From the NCBI RefSeq assembly GCF_018362995.1, contig NZ_CP074372.1:3286001-3350000 (forward strand): a stretch of DNA of 64,000 nucleotides, read 5' to 3'. The notes beneath the pieces were generated by a model. The model saw only the letters and a list, made by a program, of their open reading frames with translations. It was not told the origin of the DNA and did no database searches. Numbering within the stretch: the first letter of the stretch is position 1; each line of letters opens with the position of its first letter. Of this stretch, positions 1 to 8,360 are shown piece by piece. The position numbers were made by a program, and so were the translations under genes. Source of the stretch: Chryseobacterium indologenes (lineage in GTDB: Bacteria > Bacteroidota > Bacteroidia > Flavobacteriales > Weeksellaceae).

Positions 1-726
1 CCCACCATGCAGTATTTTCAGCGGGATGCAGAATATATCAAAGCTATTGAAAAAGGATTTTTAAATCATATTAAATCAAAAAGAATCATCACATACGATG
101 ATCAGATGCAGGTTTTCTTCAATCCGGAGCCTTCAGATCCGAAAATGAACGAGTTTACAAAAGAATTGAAGGTTTCTTTTAATAAAGATATTCCAAAAAG
201 TTATTTTGATTCTGTTGACAAAAAATATTCGGAATTACCTCTAAACATTTATCAATCAGCAATAAAAGATGGCAAATATGTAGGGTCAGATATCTGGGAA
301 TTCTTCAAAAACAAAGTGAAAGATTATTGCATTAAAGATGATCGCAGAAACATTCTTTTCATTTTGACAGACGGCTATATGTATCATGAAAACACTAAGT
401 TTAATGAAAAGAAGGAAAAATCATACAAAACTTCCTATTTAACAACCAAGCTTATAAAAGCTAATAACCTGACAACATCCGGTTTTAAAGATACCATTGA
501 AAAAAATGGCTTTGGCTTTGTAAAAGCAAATGAAAACCTGAGTAATCTCGAAGTTATTGTTTTAGGAATCAATCCCGAAAAAGGAAATCCTTTTGAAGAA
601 GCTGTTATTAAAGAATATTGGGAAAATTGGTTTAAAGAAATGAAAATCAAAAAGTATCAGATCAAATCTGCCGATCTCCCTTCCAATCTGGAGCCCATTA
701 TCTTAAAAGCTATTTCAGGAAAATAA
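1..726 (+). CDS. C-terminal part of a hypothetical protein with a vWA-like segment (5' end outside window)
   Basis: The frame is open from the first base, and the first ATG at position 7 has no leader, so this is probably the C-terminal 240 or so residues of a longer protein. Counted from that ATG, residues 113-125 (RRNILFILTDGYM) form a hydrophobic strand followed by Asp-Gly-Tyr. This resembles the strand and loop around the metal site of von Willebrand A-like folds. Another strand-like stretch (LEVIVLGINPEKGNPFEE) follows near residue 182. No signal peptide or membrane segment is visible in the part present. A hairpin terminator follows the stop. I do not recognise a specific family; the vWA-like assignment is an inference from one motif and hydrophobic pattern. 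Confidence 0.6.
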   Translation, partial: PTMQYFQRDAEYIKAIEKGFLNHIKSKRIITYDDQMQVFFNPEPSDPKMNEFTKELKVSFNKDIPKSYFDSVDKKYSELPLNIYQSAIKDGKYVGSDIWEFFKNKVKDYCIKDDRRNILFILTDGYMYHENTKFNEKKEKSYKTSYLTTKLIKANNLTTSGFKDTIEKNGFGFVKANENLSNLEVIVLGINPEKGNPFEEAVIKEYWENWFKEMKIKKYQIKSADLPSNLEPIILKAISGK

Positions 727-751
727 AAAACACACTCTAATATATTTAACC

Positions 752-785
752 AAAAAAGCGAAGAATTAAATTTCTTCGCTTTTAT
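752..785. terminator. Bidirectional hairpin terminator
   Basis: An 11-bp perfect stem (AAAGCGAAGAA / TTCTTCGCTTT) with a 6-nt loop is flanked by A-rich sequence on the left and T-rich sequence on the right. It sits between two convergent genes and can serve both. Confidence 0.8.
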
Positions 786-1235
786 TTATTTTCTTATCAT
801 TTCCGTATGCGGAATATCATCTTCCAGATACTTCTTGCCCGTATCTATAAATCCGAATCCACTATAGAATCTTAAAAGATAATCCTGTGCAGATATTTTG
901 ATTTCAGAAGTGTGAAAACGGTTTTCTATTGTTTCTACGGCATATTGTATCAGCTGTTTTCCCAGACTTTTACCTCTCGCCTGCTCTGTTGTCAGAACTC
1001 TGCCGAAGGAAGTTTCATCATATTTTATTCCTTTGTCAAAAACACGGCAATAGGCAAGCACTTCTCCGTCTTCCTCAGCCCAGATGTGAACTGCTTTCTG
1101 ATCATAATTATCCAAGTCAGGATAAGGACAATTCTGTTCAATAACAAAAACGTCAATACGTGCTTTCAGTACTGAATACAACTCAGGAACGGTGAACTCA
1201 TCAAACGTTTTGATTTTCCAGATAATATTACTCAT
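786..1235 (-). CDS. ElaA-like GNAT N-acetyltransferase
   Basis: A 149-residue single-domain protein, the usual size for the ElaA group of GNAT acetyltransferases, which transfer an acetyl group from acetyl-CoA to an unknown amine. The acetyl-CoA pyrophosphate-binding motif is at about residues 86-96 (ARGKSLGKQL), and the ElaA-like N-terminal motif with LKARIDVFVIEQNCPYPDLD is at about residues 23-42. The start codon overlaps the end of ysxC by 8 bp, so the two are co-transcribed and probably translationally coupled. It ends at a bidirectional terminator. The family is clear; the substrate is unknown. Confidence 0.85.
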   Translation of the reverse strand: MSNIIWKIKTFDEFTVPELYSVLKARIDVFVIEQNCPYPDLDNYDQKAVHIWAEEDGEVLAYCRVFDKGIKYDETSFGRVLTTEQARGKSLGKQLIQYAVETIENRFHTSEIKISAQDYLLRFYSGFGFIDTGKKYLEDDIPHTEMIRK

Positions 1236-1851
1236 CGAAGCTTATATTATTATTGATTAAAAACTCATTGGTCTTCTGAATAAAATTAAGAATGTTATCT
1301 CCGCCCTCTTTCTTTTCTGCTGAGGTCACATACAGTTCTGGTAGATCTTCCCAGGTTTTATGAAGTTCAGCTTTATAATCTTCAACGTTTTTAATGGCAA
1401 CGTTCGGTTTTAGCTTGTCAGACTTGGTAAATACAATAGAAAAAGGTATTCCACTTTCCCCACACCATTGAATAAATTCCAGATCAATTTTCTGTGGAGT
1501 ATGTCTTATATCTACCAATACAAAAAGGTTGACAAGATTTCTTCTGTTCAGAATATAATTCGTGATCAGCTTTTCAAAATCCTTTCGCTGAACTTTTGAA
1601 ACCTTTGCATAACCGTAGCCCGGTAAATCCGTAAGGTACCAGTTTTCATTCACTAAAAAATGATTGATCAGCTGGGTTTTTCCTGGAGTCTGTGATGTCT
1701 TGGCCAGGTCTTTATGGTTCATCATTGCGTTGATCAATGATGACTTTCCTACGTTTGATCTTCCGATAAAAGCATATTCAGGAATATTAGGTTCAGGGCA
1801 TTCCTGCCATTTTCCGCTGCTCTTTACAAACTCTGCTGTCTTGATAATCAT
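1228..1851 (-). CDS. ysxC: Ribosome biogenesis GTP-binding protein YsxC/EngB
   Basis: A 207-residue circularly ordinary Era-type GTPase needed for late assembly of the 50S ribosomal subunit. G1 is GRSNVGKSS (residues 30-38), G3 is DLPG (75-78), G4 is TKSD and G5 is in VTSAEK, all in the family order. The open frame extends 10 residues upstream, but that part runs into the terminator of the upstream hydrolase, so the ATG at 1851 (protein starts MIIKTAEFVKSSG) is preferred and agrees with family N-termini. It overlaps the downstream acetyltransferase by 8 bp. Confidence 0.93.
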   Translation of the reverse strand: MIIKTAEFVKSSGKWQECPEPNIPEYAFIGRSNVGKSSLINAMMNHKDLAKTSQTPGKTQLINHFLVNENWYLTDLPGYGYAKVSKVQRKDFEKLITNYILNRRNLVNLFVLVDIRHTPQKIDLEFIQWCGESGIPFSIVFTKSDKLKPNVAIKNVEDYKAELHKTWEDLPELYVTSAEKKEGGDNILNFIQKTNEFLINNNISFDE

Positions 1852-1870
1852 TGTTGAATGTATTTTAGAA

Positions 1871-1900
1871 AAATAAACCATTAAGAAAAGCTCTTAATGG
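1871..1900 (-). terminator. Terminator of the alpha/beta hydrolase gene
   Basis: A 9-bp perfect stem (CCATTAAGA / TCTTAATGG) with loop AAAGC. Read on the minus strand it follows the hydrolase stop and is followed by a T-rich run. It also shows that the longest YsxC frame starts too early. Confidence 0.65.
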
Positions 1901-1919
1901 TCATTTTATGATGTATTTA

Positions 1920-2681
1920 TTAAACTTTATCTTTTATCCAGTTGTACAGGATTTCATTGAATTCATCCGGCTTCTCCATCATTGCTGCATGGCCGCAATG
2001 ATCTATCCAGAATAAATCCGAATTCGGAATAAACTTGTGCATGTCTTCTGCTACTTCCGGAGGAGTTACATTATCCTGTTTACCCCAGATCAGACACGTA
2101 GGTGTCGTAATCTTCGGAAGGTCGTTCAGCATATTGTGTTTGATGGCACTTCTTGCCAGCATTACTGTTTTTATTCCTTTCATTCTGTCATTTACCACCG
2201 CAAAAACTTCATCCACAAGATCCTCTGTCGCAATCTTTGGATCATAGAAAACCTCTTCCGTTTTCTTTCTGATATAAGACCGGTCATTTTTCCTTGGAAA
2301 ACTGTCCCCGAAAGTTCTTTCATACAATCCGGAACTTCCTGTAAGCACAAGATTTTTCACCAAATCAGGTCTTGCTAAAGTCAAGATAAGCCCTACATGC
2401 CCTCCCATTGAGTTTCCCATAATGGTAACCGGACCTGAAATATGACTTTCTATAAACTTGATAATATATTTTGCGATAGTGGTAAGATTCGTATTGAGTA
2501 CCGGCAGATCATAGATCGGCAACTGAGGAACATATACTTTAAAGCCTCTTTCCGAAAAAAAATCTACCATTTTATCGAAATTACTCAAACCACCCATTAA
2601 CCCGTGCAACAGCACTAATGGATGTCCTTCTCCCGCTTCTACATAGGAATATTTCTTTTCTTTTTTTGTACTAAATATCAT
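1920..2681 (-). CDS. Alpha/beta hydrolase
   Basis: A 253-residue alpha/beta-hydrolase-fold protein. The oxyanion region LLHGLMGG is at residues 24-31, the nucleophile elbow GNSMGG gives Ser91, the acid is in WGKQDN near residue 205, and the catalytic His is in DHCGHA near residue 230. The overall pattern resembles MhpC/BphD-type and esterase-like members, but no substrate can be assigned. The ATG at 2681 is chosen because a TAnnTTTG box lies at 2704-2711, inside the longer open frame, so the 15 extra residues are likely untranslated leader or promoter. It is followed by its own hairpin terminator. Confidence 0.85.
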   Translation of the reverse strand: MIFSTKKEKKYSYVEAGEGHPLVLLHGLMGGLSNFDKMVDFFSERGFKVYVPQLPIYDLPVLNTNLTTIAKYIIKFIESHISGPVTIMGNSMGGHVGLILTLARPDLVKNLVLTGSSGLYERTFGDSFPRKNDRSYIRKKTEEVFYDPKIATEDLVDEVFAVVNDRMKGIKTVMLARSAIKHNMLNDLPKITTPTCLIWGKQDNVTPPEVAEDMHKFIPNSDLFWIDHCGHAAMMEKPDEFNEILYNWIKDKV

Positions 2682-2703
2682 AAAACGCCTTAATAAAGCC
2701 TTG

Positions 2704-2711
2704 CAAAAATA
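2704..2711 (-). promoter_or_regulatory. Candidate -7 promoter box for the hydrolase gene
   Basis: On the minus strand this reads TATTTTTG, a match to the Bacteroidota -7 consensus TAnnTTTG, 22 nt before the chosen ATG. No convincing -33 TTG at the usual spacing is seen. Confidence 0.5.
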
Positions 2712-2904
2712 CAAATTAAACCTCAAAAAAATTTTGATTATCCTAATTTAAGATAAAAATAATATAATATTCTCCTTTTTAACTTTTTTTTTCAAACACG
2801 CTTTATTATGGGCTAAATAACACTCTCAGCAACTATCTTCATATCAGTATTTTACATTATTGAAATTCAATCTCTGATAAAACTTATTAACATTGAGTCA
2901 AAAA

Positions 2905-2929
2905 GTGGGAAAAAGTGGGAAATTTTGGA
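2905..2929 (+). promoter_or_regulatory. MraZ operator: three boxes with 10-bp period
   Basis: GTGGG occurs at 2905-2909 and at 2915-2919, and a degenerate third box TTGGA at 2925-2929, so the three starts are exactly 10 bp apart. MraZ is known in other bacteria to bind tandem GTGGG-type boxes with 5-nt spacers upstream of its own gene. The boxes lie over the position expected for the -33 promoter region, which fits autorepression of the dcw operon. Confidence 0.8.
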
Positions 2930-2939
2930 AATTATTATA

Positions 2940-2947
2940 TAAATTTG
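2940..2947 (+). promoter_or_regulatory. -7 promoter box of the dcw operon
   Basis: TAAATTTG matches TAnnTTTG and ends 6 nt before the mraZ ATG at 2954. Transcription would then start at or next to the start codon, giving a leaderless or nearly leaderless mRNA. The -33 element is not obvious and coincides with the MraZ boxes. Confidence 0.55.
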
Positions 2948-2953
2948 TCCCAA

Positions 2954-3412
2954 ATGAAAAATTTCATTGGGACATATGAGTGTAAAATTGACGACAAAGG
3001 CCGCTTAAAAGTTCCTTCATCTTTAATTAAACAGATGGAAAACTTCGAAGACAAGGCATTTGTAGTCAAAAGATCTGTGTTCCAACCCTGTCTGGAAGTC
3101 TATCCTATGAATGCATGGGACAAACTGATGGGCAAAATTAATAAACTGAACAGATTCATAAAAAAGAATGCTGATTTCATACGAATGTTTACTGCAGGAG
3201 TAAAAACAGTAGAATTGGATAATGCAGGAAGATTACAGATATCGAAAGACCTGACCGTTTTTGCAAATCTTCAGAAAGATATTGTGATTACCAGCGCAGG
3301 AGAACTTTTCGAGATTTGGGACAAAGATGCCTATGAAAAGGTAATTGCTACCAATGAAGCTGATTTTGCAAGCCTTGCCGAAGATGTGATGGGCTCTTTT
3401 GACGAAGAATAG
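2954..3412 (+). CDS. mraZ: Division/cell-wall cluster transcriptional repressor MraZ
   Basis: A 152-residue protein with two AbrB/SpoVT-like swapped-hairpin repeats. The first is near the N-terminus (GTYECKIDDKGRLKVPSSL) and the second is in the middle (ELDNAGRLQISKDL), both with the conserved D-x-x-G-R-L pattern. MraZ forms a ring-shaped oligomer that binds GTGGG boxes at its own promoter and controls the dcw genes. Such boxes are present just upstream. A longer frame with a GTG start at 2915 begins inside the operator, so the ATG at 2954 is taken. It is the first gene of the operon. Confidence 0.95.
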   Translation: MKNFIGTYECKIDDKGRLKVPSSLIKQMENFEDKAFVVKRSVFQPCLEVYPMNAWDKLMGKINKLNRFIKKNADFIRMFTAGVKTVELDNAGRLQISKDLTVFANLQKDIVITSAGELFEIWDKDAYEKVIATNEADFASLAEDVMGSFDEE

Positions 3413-3461
3413 TGATAGTAGGTTATTAATTAATAGTATTAAATAAAAAACACAATTAAGC

Positions 3462-4355
3462 ATGTATCATAACCCCGTTTTGTTGAAGCAGAGTGTTGAT
3501 GATTTGGTGACGAATCCTGACGGAATATATGTGGACTGCACCTTTGGAGGCGGAGGCCACTCCAGGGAGATTTTGAGCAGACTTTCTGATAAAGGAAGAT
3601 TGTTCAGCTTTGACCAGGATCTGGATGCACTTAAAAATACAATTGATGACCCTAGATTTACATTGGTTAATCAGAATTTCAGATTTCTGGAAAACTCATT
3701 ACTGATGTACGGAGTTCCTCAGGTAGACGGTGTTTTGGCTGACCTGGGTGTTTCTTCACACCAGTTTGATGAAGCAGACAGAGGTTTCTCTACAAGAAGC
3801 AATGCTCCTTTGGATATGAGGATGAATGTAATGCAGAGCCTCGATGCCAAAAGAGTGATCAATGAATATGAAGAAAGTGAACTGGCAGATCTTTTCTATC
3901 ACTATGGAGAATTAAGAGAAGCAAGAAAACTGGCGAGAGAAATTGTTCACCACAGAAAAACAAAAAGCATAGATACTACTGAGGATCTGAAAAAGCTTTT
4001 CAGCTACATTCCTCCTCATAAGGTCAATAAATTCTATGCCCAGCTTTTTCAGGCGATAAGAATTGAAGTTAACCAGGAGCTTGAAGTATTAAAAGAAATG
4101 CTGGTTCAGGCTTACAATGTGTTGAAACCGGAAGGAAGACTCGTTGTTATTTCTTACCACTCTTTAGAAGATCGTTTGGTAAAAAGATTCCTGAAAAACG
4201 GAATGTTCGAAGGAGAACCGGAAAGAGATATCTACGGAAATTATAAAAAGGCATTCGAGTTGATAAAGAGTAAAGCTATCATTCCTGATGACCAGGAGAT
4301 CGAAGAAAACTCTAGAGCAAGAAGTGCTAAAATGAGAACAGGAATAAAGATATAA
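3462..4355 (+). CDS. rsmH: 16S rRNA (cytosine1402-N4)-methyltransferase RsmH
   Basis: A 297-residue SAM-dependent methyltransferase (MraW) that methylates N4 of C1402 in 16S rRNA at the ribosomal P site. The SAM-binding loop is CTFGGGGHS at about residues 26-34, and the C-terminal region has the family motifs GRLVVISYHSLEDR and the terminal NSRARSAKMR. Length matches the family. It follows mraZ by 49 bp, the standard order in dcw clusters. Confidence 0.96.
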   Translation: MYHNPVLLKQSVDDLVTNPDGIYVDCTFGGGGHSREILSRLSDKGRLFSFDQDLDALKNTIDDPRFTLVNQNFRFLENSLLMYGVPQVDGVLADLGVSSHQFDEADRGFSTRSNAPLDMRMNVMQSLDAKRVINEYEESELADLFYHYGELREARKLAREIVHHRKTKSIDTTEDLKKLFSYIPPHKVNKFYAQLFQAIRIEVNQELEVLKEMLVQAYNVLKPEGRLVVISYHSLEDRLVKRFLKNGMFEGEPERDIYGNYKKAFELIKSKAIIPDDQEIEENSRARSAKMRTGIKI

Positions 4356-4356
4356 A

Positions 4357-4417
4357 TGATAAATCATAAGTGATAAGCGATATCAATTATCTTTTATCAT
4401 TAATCAATTATAAAAAA
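4357..4417. repeat. Short-word inverted repeat, rsmH-ftsL spacer (TGATAA family)
   Basis: The left half is built from imperfect tandem TGATAA words (TGATAAATCATAAGTGATAAG) and the right half from the reverse-complement words (ATCAATTATC, TTATCATTAATC). Together they can fold into a long imperfect hairpin. Closely similar elements lie in the murE-mraY and ftsA-ftsZ spacers. Confidence 0.7.
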
Positions 4418-4420
4418 GCT

Positions 4421-4786
4421 TTGGCAAAAAGAACAACAAATCGCCCCCAGAAAAGACTCACTTTTATAGATATTATAAAAGGAAACTTTCTGAACCGTGA
4501 TGAGATCAAAATACATTACAAGTATTTTCTTCTGTTGTTTATACTGATGATGGCCATGATTTACACCAACCATCTCGTCAATAAAAAAATTAAAATTGTA
4601 AACGCCTTAAAGGAGGAAACAGAAGAATACAAATCAAGAAACGCTTACGCCCAGAGTAAGCTGATCAAAGTAAAAATGGAATCAGAGCTGGGGAAAGAGG
4701 TCGCCCGGGATTCATTGATGACCCTGGAAAACCACCCTCACAAATTGCTAATAAAACTGGACAGTACAGATGCAAAAGCAAAATGA
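4421..4786 (+). CDS. ftsL: FtsL-like cell division protein
   Basis: A small bitopic membrane protein of about 121 residues: a basic cytoplasmic N-terminus, one membrane segment (YFLLLFILMMAMIYTNHLV) and a short periplasmic part with a heptad-like coiled coil. This is the FtsL architecture, and its position between rsmH and ftsI is diagnostic. FtsL sequences diverge strongly, so identification rests on topology and synteny. I choose the TTG at 4421 (protein begins MAKRTTNRPQK) because the alternative ATG at 4370 lies inside the intergenic repeat and its first 17 residues are translated repeat. The end overlaps ftsI by 17 bp. Confidence 0.82.
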   Translation: MAKRTTNRPQKRLTFIDIIKGNFLNRDEIKIHYKYFLLLFILMMAMIYTNHLVNKKIKIVNALKEETEEYKSRNAYAQSKLIKVKMESELGKEVARDSLMTLENHPHKLLIKLDSTDAKAK

Positions 4787-6761
4787 ATACGACAATAAAC
4801 GTAAGAAAACGTTACGATGGGGCTACCTCTTTGCAGTGGTAGCTTTGTGCGTGTTTGTCATGTTCTTGGCAAGAATTGTTATTCTTCAGAATACCAATGT
4901 TCAGGAAATTAAAGACGATTACATTAATAAAAACTATCGTGAAGCCACTTTAAAGGCTGCCCGCGGTAATCTTTTTGCGTCTGACGGCTCTATCCTCGCA
5001 ACCACCGTGATGCGGTATGACATCTATCTTGACTTCAAAACGATGAAAGATACAGTGTACTCCAACAACATCGGAGCGCTTACAGATTCATTGAGCAAAA
5101 TGTTCGGAAAATCCAGAGGAGAATTCAGACAGAAATTTGACGAGCAGAAGAAAAAGAAAAATCAATACTATACGTTGGTAAAAGGCCTTGACTTTGACCA
5201 ATACGACAGAATCAGAAAGTTCCCGATCTTCAAAAGAGGTAAAAATAAAGGAGGTTTTATTGTTGACCGAAATTATAAAAGAGAATTGGCTACTTCGGAA
5301 ATCGGGGCCGGAACCATTGGTATGGATAACGGTGAGCTTAAATCTGGACTTGAGGGTGCTTTCTCCAAATACCTGACAGGAACAGACGGAAAAAGACTTG
5401 AGCAAAGAATCAATTCTTCTCAATGGAAACCTATCGACTTCTGGAAAGTACAGGAACCTGTAGACGGAGAAGATGTATATACTACCTTAGACCTTAGAAT
5501 TCAAGACATTGCACACTCTGCTCTGGAGAAACAGCTGATCCATTTTGAAGCAAAACACGGAACCGTGATCGTGATGGAGGTTGAGACCGGAAAAGTACGT
5601 GCACTTGTTAACTTAAGAAGAACAGATTCAGGAGATTACGAAGACTCTTACAATTATGCCCTGAAAGATAATATTGAGCCGGGATCCACTTTTAAAACCA
5701 TTTCGCTTCTGGCAGCAATGGATGACGGTTTCATTGATGAGAACACTACTGTAAACGTAGGAAACGGTGTCTGGACTTATGCAAAACAGAGAATCTCAGA
5801 CGGACACGGCGGAGGAACCTATGATATCAGTGATGTTTTAGCAAAATCAAGTAATGTAGGAACGGCAAAACTGATCACAAAATATTACGCAGAAAAACCT
5901 CAGATATTTCTTGATCACTTAAAGCGCTGGAAACTGTTCGATAAAATGGATATAGAACTTCCGGGAATCACAAAACCGAAAATTGTAACTCCACAAAATA
6001 AAAGATGGAATGCAGCAACGCTGGCTTCTATTTCTTACGGATACTCTTCCAATGTTAATCTTTTACAATTGACAACTTTCTACAACGGAGTTGCCAACGG
6101 AGGTAAAATGCTTAAACCATTATTCATCGATAAAATCATGAAAGATGGAAAAGTAATGTACAATGCCAAGCCTGAAGTAATGGTGAATAAAATGGCATCG
6201 GAAAAGGCTATTAAAATGATGACCAATGCTTTAACCAAAGCCGTAGAAAAAGGAACGGGACGAAGCATCTTTACTCCTAACCTTAAAATGGCAGGTAAAA
6301 CCGGAACCGCAAGATTTGAATACTGGCTGCCCGGCCCAATGAAATACAGAGCATCATTCGCAGGATTTTATCCCGCAGACGCACCAAAATATACCTGTTA
6401 TGTAATGATCAGCGAACCCAATACATCAATAGGATTTTATGGAGGACCAGTTTCAGCACCCGTGTTTAAGGAAATTGCAGGAAAAACATTCCTGAAAACA
6501 CCTCAGAATATTGAAAAAGAAATGCTTGTAGACAAAAAGGTAAACCTGAGTAAAATGGTTGAACCTAATGTAAAAGTAGCAGTCAATGATAAGCAAATGC
6601 CTAATGTAGTAGGATTAATCGGTAAAAACGTAATCCCGCAATTGGAAAACTTAGGATATCGTGTCGACTATAAAGGAGTGGGAAGAATTAAAGAACAATT
6701 CCCGTTAGAAGGCACAACAATCAGTAAGAACCAGAGAATTTATTTGTCTCTGCAAAATTAA
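4770..6761 (+). CDS. ftsI: Septal peptidoglycan transpeptidase FtsI (PBP3) with PASTA domain
   Basis: A 663-residue class B penicillin-binding protein that cross-links septal peptidoglycan with FtsW. It has an N-terminal membrane anchor (residues 17-40), a dimerisation domain, and a transpeptidase domain with SxxK at Ser306-Lys309 (PGSTFKTIS), SxN at Ser360-Asn362 (KSSNVG) and KTG at 510-512. Residues from about 603 to the end form one PASTA domain (KQMPNVVGLIGKNV...). PASTA domains on FtsI occur in Bacteroidota and Gram-positives but not in E. coli FtsI. It overlaps ftsL by 17 bp. Confidence 0.95.
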   Translation: MQKQNEYDNKRKKTLRWGYLFAVVALCVFVMFLARIVILQNTNVQEIKDDYINKNYREATLKAARGNLFASDGSILATTVMRYDIYLDFKTMKDTVYSNNIGALTDSLSKMFGKSRGEFRQKFDEQKKKKNQYYTLVKGLDFDQYDRIRKFPIFKRGKNKGGFIVDRNYKRELATSEIGAGTIGMDNGELKSGLEGAFSKYLTGTDGKRLEQRINSSQWKPIDFWKVQEPVDGEDVYTTLDLRIQDIAHSALEKQLIHFEAKHGTVIVMEVETGKVRALVNLRRTDSGDYEDSYNYALKDNIEPGSTFKTISLLAAMDDGFIDENTTVNVGNGVWTYAKQRISDGHGGGTYDISDVLAKSSNVGTAKLITKYYAEKPQIFLDHLKRWKLFDKMDIELPGITKPKIVTPQNKRWNAATLASISYGYSSNVNLLQLTTFYNGVANGGKMLKPLFIDKIMKDGKVMYNAKPEVMVNKMASEKAIKMMTNALTKAVEKGTGRSIFTPNLKMAGKTGTARFEYWLPGPMKYRASFAGFYPADAPKYTCYVMISEPNTSIGFYGGPVSAPVFKEIAGKTFLKTPQNIEKEMLVDKKVNLSKMVEPNVKVAVNDKQMPNVVGLIGKNVIPQLENLGYRVDYKGVGRIKEQFPLEGTTISKNQRIYLSLQN

Positions 6762-6819
6762 GAACAAAGTTCCGCAAGGACCATTTAAAACAAAATAGGG
6801 CAAAGCCTTATTGATAAAA

Positions 6820-8280
6820 ATGATTATAACAGAATTAGTAAACAGAATCCCAGTACTGGAAATTCACGGTGATAACAACCGTGAGGTTACAGAATTGGTG
6901 ATCGACAGCAGAAAGGTTACGGAAAATGCTCTTTATATCGCGATGAGAGGTACTGTTGTGGATGGACATTCATTCATTGCATCTGCTATTGAAAAAGGTG
7001 CTGCAGCAATCGTTTGCGAAGAATTTCCAGAAACATTGGTTGAAAATGTAACCTATATTCAGGTAAAAGATGCCTCTAAAGCTCTGGGTCACCTTGCTTC
7101 CAATTTCTACGGAAATCCTTCTCAGAAACTAAAACTGATAGGCGTTACGGGAACTAATGGAAAAACATCTGTTTCTACCCTTCTTTTTGATGTTTTCAAA
7201 AACCTGGGCTATGAATCTGCATTGCTTTCCACTGTTGAAATCAGAATCGGTGAAGAGATTATTCCTGCTACCCATACCACTCCTGATGTAATTACAATCA
7301 ACAGGATTTTGGCGGAAGCGGTAGAAAAAGGATGTGAATTTGCTTTCATGGAAGTAAGTTCACACGGAATCGCTCAAAACAGAATTGAAGGATTACACTT
7401 CAAAATTGCAGGTTTCACCAACCTTACTCATGATCATTTAGACTATCATAAAACCTTCGAAGAATATTTAAAAACAAAGAAAAGATTCTTTGACCAATTA
7501 GAAGATACAGCCATTGCTATCACCAATGTAGATGATAAAAATGGGAATGTCATGCTTCAGAACACTAAGGCTAAAAAGAAGTCTTATGCCTTGAAAACCA
7601 TGGCAGATTATCACGGAAAGCTTTTAGAAGTAGATTTCAACGGAATGCTGTTGAACTTTAACGGAAAAGAATTCTGGACGACCCTTACCGGAAAATTCAA
7701 TGTATACAATTTGCTGCTTGTATTCGGAATTGCTGAAGAGCTTGGTTTTGAACAAGATGAAATTCTTCAGGCAGTCAGCAAACTAAAAAGAGTTTCCGGA
7801 AGATTTGAAACATTCAAATCTGATGGTGGAATTTTCTTTATCGTAGATTATGCGCACACTCCGGATGCATTGGAAAACATTCTGGACAGCATCAACGATA
7901 TCAGAACCAAAAACGAAAGATTAATCACCGTATTCGGCTGCGGAGGAGACAGAGATCACTCCAAAAGACCTGAAATGGGAAATATTGCCACTAAAAAATC
8001 AACACTGGCAATCATCACTTCAGATAATCCGAGAACAGAAGATCCTGCGCAGATCATCAAAGAAATTGAAGCAGGCGTTGAACCTCAGAACTTCAGCAAA
8101 TACACTTCAATTCCGGACAGAAGAGAAGCCATAAAGATGGCCATAAAATTTGCAGAACCTAAAGATATTGTTTTGGTTGCCGGAAAAGGCCACGAAACCT
8201 ATCAGGAGATAAATGGTGTAAAACATCATTTTGATGACAAAGAAGTAATTAATGAGCTTTGGAAATTAATGAGCAAGTAA
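6820..8280 (+). CDS. murE: UDP-MurNAc-L-Ala-D-Glu:meso-DAP ligase MurE
   Basis: A 486-residue Mur ligase that adds the third stem-peptide residue in the cytoplasm. The ATP-binding loop is GVTGTNGKT at residues 108-116, and the substrate-selecting motif DNPR (residues 402-405, followed by TEDP) is the form found in meso-diaminopimelate-adding enzymes, so the peptidoglycan is predicted to be the DAP type. The frame could start at a TTG at 6811, but the ATG three codons later matches family N-termini. Confidence 0.95.
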   Translation: MIITELVNRIPVLEIHGDNNREVTELVIDSRKVTENALYIAMRGTVVDGHSFIASAIEKGAAAIVCEEFPETLVENVTYIQVKDASKALGHLASNFYGNPSQKLKLIGVTGTNGKTSVSTLLFDVFKNLGYESALLSTVEIRIGEEIIPATHTTPDVITINRILAEAVEKGCEFAFMEVSSHGIAQNRIEGLHFKIAGFTNLTHDHLDYHKTFEEYLKTKKRFFDQLEDTAIAITNVDDKNGNVMLQNTKAKKKSYALKTMADYHGKLLEVDFNGMLLNFNGKEFWTTLTGKFNVYNLLLVFGIAEELGFEQDEILQAVSKLKRVSGRFETFKSDGGIFFIVDYAHTPDALENILDSINDIRTKNERLITVFGCGGDRDHSKRPEMGNIATKKSTLAIITSDNPRTEDPAQIIKEIEAGVEPQNFSKYTSIPDRREAIKMAIKFAEPKDIVLVAGKGHETYQEINGVKHHFDDKEVINELWKLMSK

Positions 8281-8285
8281 ATTAC

Positions 8286-8351
8286 AAGCGATAATTGATC
8301 AATAATAGCTGATTTTATCATTCATCAATTATCAATGATTATTTATTAACA
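8286..8351. repeat. Short-word inverted repeat, murE-mraY spacer (TGATAA family)
   Basis: The left half reads GCGATAATTGATCAATAATA and the right half TCATCAATTATCAATGATTA, which are approximate reverse complements. The words are the same as in the rsmH-ftsL and ftsA-ftsZ spacers. The element fills almost the whole 80-bp gap. Confidence 0.65.
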
Positions 8352-8360
8352 ATTGAAACT

